Positions 1 to 7,467 of a stretch of 15,328 bases of DNA are shown here, one piece after another. Under the pieces are notes generated by a model. The model made no database searches. It was not told the origin of the DNA and saw only the letters and a program-made list of their open reading frames with translations. The stretch comes from Thalassiosira profunda (lineage: Eukaryota; Bacillariophyta; Thalassiosirophyceae; Thalassiosirales; Thalassiosiraceae). Position 1 is the first letter of the stretch. Every line of letters starts with the position of its first letter. Location: positions 1 through 15,328 of the forward strand of contig JALLAP010000563.1 in assembly GCA_036939355.1 (NCBI GenBank), given 5' to 3'. The translations under genes were made by a program, and so were the position numbers.

Positions 1-173
1 CGAAGATTTATTCCAACGCGGGAGACTGCTTCGTGAAAATCATCAAGAACGAGGGCCCCTTGACGCTCTGGCGCGGCTTCATGCCCATCTGGAGTCGATT
101 CGCGCCCACCACCACCATTCAGCTCATCATCTTCGAGCAGCTCCGAGGTCTGATGGGGATGAAGTCGATGTAA
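1..173 (+). CDS. Mitochondrial carrier (SLC25) family protein, C-terminal end only
   Basis: The window opens inside this gene. Codons run from base 3, giving 56 residues and a TAA at 171-173. The visible part is the end of the third carrier repeat: the matrix-side motif with EGPLTLWRGFMPIWSR, where EG, the later G and the closing Arg are family positions, then the last membrane helix around TTTIQLIIFEQLRGLMG. SLC25 proteins exchange small metabolites or nucleotides across the mitochondrial inner membrane through six helices in three repeats. The substrate cannot be assigned because the contact-point residues of helices 2 and 4 lie outside the window. The EG...LWRGF.P..SR pattern recalls dicarboxylate/oxoglutarate or uncoupling-protein-like carriers, which is only a hint. 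The tail is short, with no signal after the last helix. Confidence 0.85.
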   Translation, partial: KIYSNAGDCFVKIIKNEGPLTLWRGFMPIWSRFAPTTTIQLIIFEQLRGLMGMKSM

Positions 174-1342
174 AGTGATTCCGGGAGTTGGTGCGCACAG
201 GGCACATGTGAGACTCGCATAGAGAGATAGACGTGGAGTGCAGTGATGTGAGCTGTGCAATTTTGTTTGAGGATGCCGGCTGGCTCCAGGGTAAAGCATA
301 GATAGATAGAAGATAGTTTACACGTCAATGTGATAGGTAGATAAGCCTTGTGCCCTCATCAGCTTCGTCGTCGCAAGAGTGTTGTTTCAGAGGAGCCCTA
401 GGTAGTCCGTCCGTACCTTCCGTCCGTGCAAGTCCAAGAGCAAGACAAAACCGCTCGGCCGTCGGCCGCACGGCTGGCTAGTTCCTGCCGCGCGCCCCCC
501 CAGCCGTGCACCGTCTTGGCCGGCACCCCTGGGCTCTCACCCTTTATCTCTGCGCGACTGGGGAGTCTTCTGGTCTTGGTCTCAATATCAGTGCACGTTT
601 GTGTCTTTCTCGCTTCCGGAGGAGCCATAGATCAGCGCGGGGGGCTGATGTTGGCGCTCATAATCACCTCGCGCATCACATCTCAGAACTGCCGGGCGGG
701 CGGCTGACACTCTCGGATACTCTGGATTCGACGCGACGCACGCAGCAGAATGAAGATCGACGGCGGAATTGCAGCGAGGAGCGCGCGACGGAACGCCGAC
801 GCCGGGCCTCCTCGCCGCAGACGCCGCACATCACATCATCGTTCGACAGAAGCCACCCTACGCGGCGGAAGGAGAGGAGGAGAAGGGGACGCCCTTGATC
901 CCTTCCTTGGCCTGGCCCAGCGAGAGCTGGCATCTAGGTAGTATGAGCATGAGCCTGCCATACAACGACGGTCAAACACCTAGCGGTATCTTGTACCTAT
1001 TCCTACGTTCATTCCACGTGCAAAAAATTAAAAATCGGCGTCGTGAGGTGCGCACAAGATGTGTCATTGCTTGCGTTCGCCGCAGCGCCGAATAATCACA
1101 TCGTTGCAAGCTGATGCGGTGAGCGCGCTCCTCAAATATTCCGCATCTCAGCCTGCCTGGCTGTGGCCTACGCGGCGCTTCGTTCGCCTGCCGCCGTCCT
1201 TATTGGTTGGCTTCCCGCTGCGGACTGGCCATTGTACTGCACATCAGGGCTCCGCATTGGCAGCCCACTGCCATCGACCGAAAGGAGGCATAGAACCGCA
1301 GCCTGGCGAAGAAACGATAGAGGCAGGAAGAACGAATTGCAA
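174..1342. other. Intergenic region without a supported gene
   Basis: This stretch of about 1.2 kb separates the carrier stop from the AKSGK gene. It must hold the carrier 3' UTR and the promoter and 5' UTR of the next gene. It has several short overlapping open frames on both strands, but none shows a recognisable domain, signal peptide or splice continuation, so none is annotated. Visible details are a short GATA/TAGA-rich patch near 298-318, repeated CCGTCCGT words at 408-427, and an ATTGG box at 1202-1206. No tRNA- or rRNA-like element was seen. Confidence 0.6.
1202..1206 (+). promoter_or_regulatory. Possible inverted CCAAT box upstream of the AKSGK gene
   Basis: ATTGG (CCAAT on the other strand) lies 137 bases before the chosen ATG at 1343. 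The same orientation and nearly the same distance occur before the PHD-PWWP gene (5707-5711). NF-Y-type factors bind CCAAT in eukaryotes; use of this copy is inference from position and motif only, and a five-base word is common by chance. Confidence 0.25.
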
Positions 1343-3836
1343 ATGACGGGCCTCTGGAGCCGCGGCCTCGCGCTCCTCCTGCTCGCGTCCGCCGCGACGC
1401 AGCCCACTCTCGCCGCGCCGCGGCCGCACGAGGGGGCGCCGCGGCGCTTCCGCGATGCCCTGGCCGACGTCCCGGCCGCCACGACGCGCCGCCTCGGCAA
1501 GGCGACCAAGCAGCCGGGACAGCACCGGCACCACGGCGGGGGCGGGAAGCACGACACCGGTCCCGGCGGGCACCACCCCGTCAAGGCGGCCGCGGCGGCC
1601 GAGGCCAAGTCCGGAAAGGCCGCGGCGGGGGCCGTCGCGGATGGATGGGAGACGGCAGCCACGGAGGCCGCCCCGATTGCAACGGAGGCGGCCGACGGGG
1701 GGTGGGTGGAGGTGGACGCCGACGCGATTGTCGTGGCATCCGGCAAGGCGGGCAAGAGCACGTACGTCGAGACTGACAGTGCAAAGGAGACGGAGGCCGC
1801 CGTGGCCGGGCCCCACGCGGCCAAGTCCGGCAAGGACCCCGTCGCCATGTACGAGGGACCCCACGGCGCCGCCCACGACATCGTTTCCGAAGCCAAGAGC
1901 GGCAAGGCCGGCGNTCGCCATGTACGAGGGACCCCACGGCGCCGCCCACGACATCGTTTCCGAAGCCAAGAGCGGCAAGGCCGGCGGCACTGGCGGCACC
2001 GGCAGCACTACCGCCATGTCGGTCCCCCCGGACGCCAAATCCGGCAAGGGACCGGCGGCGCCCATGTCCTACGCGGCCAAGGGGTCGTCGTTCAAGCCCA
2101 AGGCCGACAAGCTGAGCCCCTACTTCATTAAAGAAGTGTCGGCCGACGCCAAGAGTGGCAAGAGCGCCGGCGGCAAGGCGGGCAAGGTCATGAGCGTGGA
2201 CGCGGGCGAAAAAGGCGAGGGCGAGGGTTCCGACGGCTGGAGTAGTTCGGGCGGCGGGAGCAAGACGAGCAAGGATCCGACCACGGTGGCCCCGACGGAG
2301 ATCCCGGCCACGGCGACGGCGACGGCGGTCGCGCCGGTCGAGCCCGAGACCACGGTTCCGGCCGCGGCGACGACGGCGGCTCCGGACGACGTCCTCCCGG
2401 ACCAGACCCCGCTGCTGACCCTGAGCCCCACGCCCGCGCCGATCGCCAACGAAACGCTCGCCCTCAACGAGACCGTGCAATTGGTCGCCCCCGCCCCGCG
2501 GTCCGAACCCCTATCTTCCGAGGACAGCGAGCCGACTTCTTATCCTACGTACATGCCCACGAAGTACGACCAGGATCCGCTGAATGCCCAGGGCGGCGAC
2601 AACACCCGCGTCCTCGAGCCGTTTGGCGTACGGTTGTCAGCCAGCAAATCCCAGCCGCGGTACGATGAGGCCGCGGTGCAGGCCGTGACTCGGGGGCACC
2701 TCATCCACTCCTTCCGCGCGAAGGACTGGGAGGCTGAGGGCCTCGACCTAATGGTCCTCGCCGAGGAAGACCAGCGCCGGTTGGAGGCCGGGCCCATCGC
2801 GCGGCTTCTCAGTGGCCGCCCCGAGTTCGAGCTCGTCTTCGGGGGGGTGCTCCACTTCCCGCCCATGGCCGACGTGCCGACGGCAGAGCAGACCAAGCAG
2901 ATCGTCGCTGCGAGTTTCCAGGGCGAGCGGTTGGAGTACTATGTCGAATTGCTGCGGGAGGCGGGGCTGGACATTGAGGCGGCGCGGCTCGACATGGACC
3001 TGGTTCCCCTGGAGGCCGTCGCGGGTGGATCCGACGGCGGCAATGACGGTTTCAACTGGGCCGGACTGGCCATCGGCCTCTCGGCCGGCGTCGTCGGGAT
3101 CGTCTTGTTGGCCCTCGCGGGGCGGGCGTGCCTCCGGCGGCGGGTCAAGACGCTCGACGAGCTCGACCTCGAAAAGGGTAACGTGAATCTCTCATTGCAG
3201 TACACCAATGACGAGCTGGAGACGGTGCCCAGCAGCGAGGATCACCTGAGCATCCCGAGCTTGGTCAAGGGCCGCGGCGAGGAGACGGTCAGCTTCATGC
3301 CCACGCCCGGGTCCAAGGCCACGCTGACCGACGAGCTGGGGTCCATCTCCCCGCTCGAGAGCCCCCACGACGCCCGGGATCCCTCGACGCCCACGCGGTA
3401 CATCTCCGTCTTCACCGTCAAGAAGGACTGCGGGGGCCGGTCCCTCGCACAGGTCGACCTCCGCGCCCTCGCCGTGGCCTACCTCTCGCGAATGCTGCGC
3501 AAGTTCCCCCGCACCCACCTCCTCCCGTACGACAAGACCGCGCCGCTGCCCGCCATCACCAACGTGCGGGACATCCCCGACGACCTCGACGCACTGCGGG
3601 AGTACGTGGGCAACGCGCGGATCGACCCCCAGACGGGAAAGGTGTTGTTCAACCTGAGGGTGGAGAGCGACGAGCCCGTGAGCAAAATGAAGAGCGGGAG
3701 CAGCAGCGGTGGTCGATCGAACAAGTACAAGTCCAAGGCGGGGCCGGGGAGGGTCACGTCGGTGAAGAGCAGCGACGAGATGGAGGCTTCTGAGATGCCG
3801 TCGAGCCCCGGGACCTTCACTGACGTGAAGCTCTAA
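1343..3836 (+). CDS. AKSGK-repeat, Thr/Pro-rich type I membrane protein (diatom cell-wall / silica-vesicle candidate), frame broken at an assembly N
   Basis: The protein is 830 residues if only the N at 1914 is dropped, or 806 if the flanking 72-base duplication is also collapsed; both keep the frame. Numbering below uses 830. Residues 1-25 form a signal peptide (GLALLLLASAA, cleavage near TLAA|PRP), which fixes the start at 1343 rather than an earlier in-frame Met at 1163. Residues 88-281 carry six AKSGK motifs (near 88, 160, 184, 208, 231, 269) and related SGKAGK/GGKAGK words, all KxxK lysine pairs. Then come a Thr/Ala/Pro-rich stretch (310-365), two NET sequons (369, 375), SYPTYMPTKYD near 399, and a compact luminal domain (about 423-557) with FGGVLHFPPMADVPTAEQTK. 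One membrane helix spans about 573-593, followed by RACLRRR as stop-transfer. The cytosolic tail (600-830) contains a folded-looking domain at 685-780. Lysine-rich KxxK motifs and this topology recall diatom silaffin- and silicalemma-associated proteins. That role is inference; no enzyme motif is seen. The gene is intronless and visibly GC-richer than its neighbours. Confidence 0.72.
1842..1986 (+). repeat. Perfect 72-base direct duplication around the N
   Basis: Bases 1842-1913 and 1915-1986 are identical and separated only by the N at 1914. Each copy encodes 24 residues, including AMYEGPHGAA and EAKSGKAG. With the N removed, the copies form an exact in-frame tandem repeat. Perfect identity including wobble positions, with a lone N between, suggests two overlapping contig ends that were abutted rather than merged. 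A recent true tandem duplication with one bad base call is the alternative. Confidence 0.9.
1914..1914. other. Single-N assembly gap or placeholder base
   Basis: This is the only ambiguous base in the window. It shifts the reading frame of the AKSGK gene by one, so automatic gene calling would split the gene near here. Frame before it starts at 1343; frame after it runs to the TAA at 3834-3836. Confidence 0.95.
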
Positions 3837-4070
3837 ATGTGTTCATGATGCAGTCGAGTAGGAGAAAGGAGTACAAATGGTTGCGCGGGAGGTAGGAGTA
3901 GCAACCTTCATAGTTTTTAGATGTGCTTGTGTTTATCAAAGGCAAAGAGTACCATTGCAAGAGATCAGCAGTCTTTCTCTCCGCAACTCACTTTACACAT
4001 TTGACACTCCTCGTGTTGAAGTTCGCTTGATTCCCCAGTAGCATTACCATATCCCCCTCCGAGACTACCA

Positions 4071-5565
4071 TTACGCGTCCATAATGACCACCTTCAGCGG
4101 GTTGGACGGGGTGCCATTCCCCAGATGGACATCATCGGGCACGGTGCTAGTAAGAAACTCCAGTGCTGGCCCCATTTTCCCCTCCTGCTTCACGCTCATT
4201 GGACCCAGCGATGGCACGTAAAATTTCCAGCCCCGCTTTCTCCCCTTCTCGTCCGACGGCAGCATATCGTCATCCAAATCGCTTTCCACTGCACGACGAA
4301 TGGTTGCAAAGGTTGCACTTTGGCGCGACGGAAGGGTGACGAAGCCCACGTTCTCGCTGAATTGGATGCCCTCTGTTTTCTCGGTGGATTGCATATTCGC
4401 CGGCAGGCGTCGGAGAATCTTGCAAACTAGCGTGCCATCTTCCATCTGTTCGATTGCATTGGCTCCCCCTCGGTTGTTGTTCAGGGCATTGACGGCGGCC
4501 TCCAGATTTCCCCTGTTCACCACTGCATTTTGTGGCGAAGAGCCGGCCGAAGATCCCCGTTTTAGCGCCGGCGACGTCTTCTTTTTCTTCTGTGGCGGCG
4601 GTTCGGTCGGCGAGCTGCTCGACTTTTGCTTGGGGACTTTTTGTGGTTTCGGTTCCTCCTGATGATTCCAATCCATCCGCATGTCGATCGGCCGGCCGTG
4701 CTCCAGCTGGGCAGCGAATTTTGCCCTCTCGAAGTGGACGTAGCGGTTCTTGCCCCCCGACTTTGCCACCTTCCCCAGGTCGTATTCCTCGATGAACCCA
4801 TCGTCCCAGGGGGTCAATTTGTTGTCCCCAAGGACGGTGAACGGTGCCTCGTTGCATTCGAAAAAATAGATGAGGTGCCTCTTGCCGAGGTTCTTCCGCG
4901 CCAGCTGCCGGGCGCCCCCCACAGTCAGACGCGGATCGTAGATGCACGCGGGCCACCAACCAAATCCTTGGCCTCCTGCCGCCCATACGATTTCGCCAAA
5001 GCGGGAAGTGTATGCAGGGGACAGAGCGGAGACGAGAGAGTCCAACCCATCGTCATCTCTAGCCGCATGGATACGCTTGCATTTGTCTATTTTGAGCACA
5101 TCATGTGGAGATAAACAAAAGATGTCAGAGATTGGGGCGCAATTGCAATCAATACTCCTGAACCAAATGTAAGATGATATTCTCAACCCATAGCTTACCA
5201 CAGAAGAAATCTCCCTCAGGGACAGACTCCAGGGGAGGGTTCAGACAATACGTGTGGTATTCATCATTGCAAGACTCGCACAATAACAAATTTGCGTGAT
5301 CCACGTCCAAGTGACAGACTTTGCACCCCTCCTCCCCCGGATTGCAAGAGGTGTTTGGCTTCTGCGCCGCCAATTCCTTGGGCACTTCATTTTCAGGCAC
5401 TGACACATTAGACATGGACTTGGACGTGCGCCGTTTTTTGCAACTGCCCTTTGCAGCGGCCGGCTTCTTCGAATCCACATCCACCGCGCCAGTTTCCGTG
5501 GAACTCTCCATCATCGCCTTGCAATTGGGAGGGAGGTCCCCGCGTCTGCCGAGTTTGGAGGCCAT
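4071..5565 (-). CDS. PHD finger-PWWP domain chromatin reader (two exons: 5565-5199 and 5086-4071)
   Basis: The spliced protein is 460 residues. The start is the ATG at 5565 in an ACCATGG context. After a basic, Lys-rich N-terminus (33-50), residues 81-125 form a PHD zinc finger in C4HC3 order: C81, C84, C96, C99, H104, C107, C122, C125. The core LLLCESCNDEYHTYC resembles the first PHD of KDM5-type proteins, which reads unmodified H3K4. Residues about 152-222 form a PWWP domain (FGEIVWAAGGQGFGWWPAC, then IYFFECNEAPFTVLGDNKL.PW), a fold that binds nucleosomal DNA and methylated H3K36. A Pro/Ser/Lys-rich linker with a PPPQKKKK-type basic patch follows, then a C-terminal module ending LGPMSVKQE...NPLKVVIMDA that I do not recognise. 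A nuclear reader bridging histone marks is the likely role; there is no catalytic domain. The gene is convergent with the AKSGK gene (234 bases between stops). Confidence 0.85.
5087..5198 (-). other. Intron of the PHD-PWWP gene (112 bases, GT-AG)
   Basis: The donor GTAAGC follows TGTG and the acceptor is CAAAATAG before ACAAATGC. Joining them gives FFC-D-K-C, which supplies the eighth zinc ligand (C125) and continues in the frame that leads to the PWWP domain, so the assignment is well constrained. A TTTTGTTTATCTCC pyrimidine run precedes the acceptor. Retention would read into a stop after about 17 codons and leave the PHD without its last cysteine. Confidence 0.9.
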
Positions 5566-6084
5566 GGTCAATGCTTAGTTCCTTATCCTGCCTACGCAGT
5601 AGCTGCACTAACCCAGAACTGCCGCTCTGAAGAAAGTTGCGATCTTCGTCCACCTTTCGCCCCGCCAAAAGTCCATCCAGACATAACCTAAGTTGGAGCT
5701 TTTCTACCAATCATTCTAGATATCCCGAGCAAGAAAAAGGATGGAAGCAAGGCCGGCGTAGGTAGCAGCTGCCGCGCCACAATGCTGCTGAATGCTGAAT
5801 GAGAAATGAAGCTGAATGAAGTGCTTTGTTGATTTTGGATCCCTCCTTCAATCCATCCGTCCCTTATTGTATGGTAGCAATCAAGCGCTTTTTGCAAAAC
5901 ACGCGACCGAATGCATCGTGTAGTGGGTGTTGAGCGACAGAGAGCGAGGTAGATAGTGACAGCTAGAGCACCGAGAGGCACCGGGTATTGTAGCCCTGTT
6001 GATCACTACTAGTTCTGCTTCCGATGAACATAGCCAAGCCCAGTAGCCCTCATTGCATCGCCTTCCTTTGCAAGATCCTATGTC
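5566..6084. other. Intergenic region between PHD-PWWP and XRCC4-like genes
   Basis: This 519-base region holds the promoter and 5' UTR of the PHD-PWWP gene and the 3' UTR of the XRCC4-like gene, both on the minus strand. A minus-strand open frame at 5688-5981 has no recognisable domain and mixed composition, so it is not called. The region is AT-richer than the flanking genes. Confidence 0.6.
5707..5711 (-). promoter_or_regulatory. Possible CCAAT box of the PHD-PWWP gene
   Basis: The plus strand reads ACCAATCA here, a full match to the usual NF-Y core and flanks. It lies 142 bases upstream of the ATG at 5565. In the sense direction it reads TGATTGGT, the same orientation as the ATTGG at 137 bases before the AKSGK gene. 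Function is inferred from motif and spacing only. Confidence 0.3.
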
Positions 6085-7267
6085 TCAATCCTTCATGTCC
6101 TCCTCGTCCGACGAGAACAGCTCCTTCGGATTGGCGAATTCGGTCGCGCCCGTGTGCGGGTTCGTGAATCCGCTGACGCTCCCCTGCGACGACTCTGGAA
6201 GGCGCCGCCGCTTCCCCGAACTGCTCCGCCCGGCAGCCAGCCGATCCACCGTCTCTTTGTCGTATGTTGCGTAATCATGCTCGTCCTCGAAGTCCGGAAA
6301 TTCCTCCTTGTTCTTCTTCCCGCTGCCGAGGCTGGATCGCTCACGGACGGCGCCCTCAGTATGCTTCCCCTTTCCTTTCAGCTGGTCCAATTCCCGTTGC
6401 GTTTTGACGTGCCGGGCCTTGTGTTCATTGAATAATGTGAGAAATCGGTCGGTGAGCTCGCTCTTCTCCGCCTCCCATCGATTGCTCAGTTTGTCGGATG
6501 TGGACTTCCACCGCAGCGTGTTGGATTCCAGCTGCCTGTTTTCCGTGCGCAGGGCCTCGATCTCCTTGTGCAGTTTGTTGATGGTATCCCCCAAAGCAAC
6601 CGAAAGTGACAGTCCCGAGGACGCATTTGCCCTGTCCTCGTCCGGCCGCGCCCTCTTTGCAAACGAGGGCAGATCGTCGTACGCGGCGTGGCAGATATCG
6701 TTCACCTGCCCCTGCCACACCGGCCGCACGATGCCGTTGGCGAGCGTCTTGCGGATGGACATTTTGACGCTGGTCGTCGACATGGTGTCGTTGCTCCCTC
6801 CCACGAGCTGTCCCTCCACGCGCTTGTAGCTGGTTTTGTATGTATCATCGTCGGGGCGCAGCAATATGGCCGTCACCTCCTCCAATTCCCGCCCCTCGTC
6901 CGTGCTCATGTGCCGGATATCTTTCAGTGCAATGCTGCATGCAAGTGGTGCATGAGATGGGTGAATATAATAGATGCAAATAAAGATATCCGGCTCACCA
7001 TTCGTAGAATGTATGCAACCCGTCGGAAAGAAGCACGTGCACGCAGTCCTCACCGCCATCGCTACTAAATGTGCTACCGCTGCTCAGGCGGTCCGCCTTC
7101 GGTGATCGCCTCCCATTTCCGTCACTGCCCGAAGCCAGCCGTCCATCATTTCCATCCCTCGCGGACCGGCGGTAGACCGACACGAGGCCGTCCGCCGGCG
7201 GCGACGAGTCGGCCCCGGAGACGGAGATCCGCTTGGTGCCGGCGCAGGTCCACTCGAAGCGGGGCAT
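6085..7267 (-). CDS. XRCC4: XRCC4-like DNA double-strand-break repair scaffold (two exons: 7267-6999 and 6934-6085)
   Basis: The spliced protein is 372 residues; human XRCC4 is about 336. The start at 7267 has A at -3. The N-terminal part (1-175) would be the beta-sandwich head: VHVLLSDGLHTFYE (76-89) parallels the XRCC4 head strand with a DG turn, and residues 33-72 form a low-complexity Gly/Ser insertion. Residues about 198-275 form a long coiled coil (heptad Leu/Ile in INKLHKEIEALRTENRQL), ending in DRFLTLFNEHKARHV, comparable to the XRCC4 stalk segment that contacts ligase IV. A basic cluster GKRRRLPES (329-337) looks like a nuclear signal. The end, NPKELFSSDEEDM, parallels the acidic LFDE-type C-terminus of XRCC4. 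In NHEJ this protein stabilises DNA ligase IV and pairs with XLF. XLF or PAXX is the main alternative; coiled-coil similarity is a weak argument alone, but head, stalk, NLS and tail occur in the right order. Confidence 0.65.
6912..6994 (-). repeat. 13-base inverted repeat across the XRCC4-like intron
   Basis: Minus-strand GCCGGATATCTTT (6994-6982, just inside the intron) is the exact reverse complement of AAAGATATCCGGC (6924-6912, starting 11 bases into exon 2). In the pre-mRNA the two arms could form a 13-bp stem enclosing the rest of the intron and the acceptor. The central GATATC of each arm is itself palindromic. Confidence 0.85.
6935..6998 (-). other. Intron of the XRCC4-like gene (64 bases, GT-AG)
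   Basis: The donor GTGAGC follows GAATG and the acceptor is TGCATGCAG before CATTGCACTG. Splicing in phase 2 makes a Cys codon (TG|C) and joins HTFYE to CIALKDIRHM. Without splicing, exon 1 meets TGA at once, so removal is required. A 13-base inverted repeat links intron positions 5-17 to the start of exon 2. Confidence 0.85.
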
Positions 7268-7285
7268 CGTTGCAATGGAGGAGGA

Positions 7286-7320
7286 GGGGATTGAGTAGGG
7301 GAGTAGGGGAGAGCGAGGGG
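7286..7320 (+). other. G-quadruplex-capable tract
   Basis: Four GGGG runs occur on the plus strand at 7286-7289, 7298-7301, 7306-7309 and 7317-7320, with loops of 8, 4 and 7 bases. The tract is immediately upstream of the XRCC4-like start codon, so it lies in the template strand of that gene's 5' UTR and the non-template strand of the MLH3 side. Folding is inferred from the pattern. Confidence 0.5.
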
Positions 7321-7386
7321 AGAGGCGAGGAGCGAGGATATTATCTAGCTATTTTACGTACCACCCTACTGGCTACCTGCGGCTAG

Positions 7387-7392
7387 ACGCGT
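7387..7392. promoter_or_regulatory. ACGCGT palindrome (MluI-cell-cycle-box-like)
   Basis: ACGCGT sits between two DNA-repair genes, 81 bases before the MLH3 ATG and 120 bases before the XRCC4-like ATG. In yeasts this word is the MBF site of S-phase and repair genes. Whether diatoms use it is unknown to me, so the role is inference; a CpG-rich 6-mer may occur by chance. Confidence 0.25.
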
Positions 7393-7467
7393 GTCCCCTT
7401 TCGCTTTCGCAAACGCTCTCGCGCTGACCCCTGGGCCTATGCCGCTCCCCTCATCGGCGGCGCCACG

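Larger units (their letters stand above)
7268..7467. promoter_or_regulatory. Divergent promoter region shared by the XRCC4-like and MLH3 genes
   Basis: Only 200 bases separate the two start codons, which point away from each other, so promoters and 5' UTRs must share this segment. From the XRCC4 side it holds a G-rich purine tract (7276-7338), an AT-rich patch with TATTTTACGTA (about 7349-7360), the palindrome ACGCGT, and a pyrimidine/CpG-rich part toward MLH3. No canonical TATA box is certain. Confidence 0.65.

Noticed and set aside
398..941. Several overlapping short open frames on both strands in the left intergenic region
   Set aside because: They overlap each other in different frames, show Arg/Ser-rich chance composition of GC-rich DNA, and have no domain, signal peptide or plausible splice partner.
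1163..1342. N-terminal extension of the AKSGK protein from an earlier in-frame start
   Set aside because: The ATG at 1343 is followed at once by a good signal peptide; the extension would bury it 60 residues inside the protein and has no recognisable content.
1168..2480. Long minus-strand open frames opposite the AKSGK gene
   Set aside because: GC-rich coding DNA with biased codons leaves antisense frames open; the products are low-complexity and the plus strand has signal peptide, membrane helix and repeats.
5566..5571. Start of the PHD-PWWP protein two codons earlier, at 5571
   Set aside because: That codon is TTG; the ATG at 5565 in ACCATGG context is the natural start.
5688..5981. Minus-strand 97-residue open frame between the PHD-PWWP and XRCC4-like genes
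   Set aside because: No domain, no homology recognised, and it lies in AT-richer spacer DNA; possible but unsupported.
6999..7059. XRCC4-like protein starting from a Met upstream of exon 2, reading through the intron
   Set aside because: It would contain the intron sequence and lose the head strand VHVLLSDG; the GT-AG join with exon 1 restores a coherent protein.
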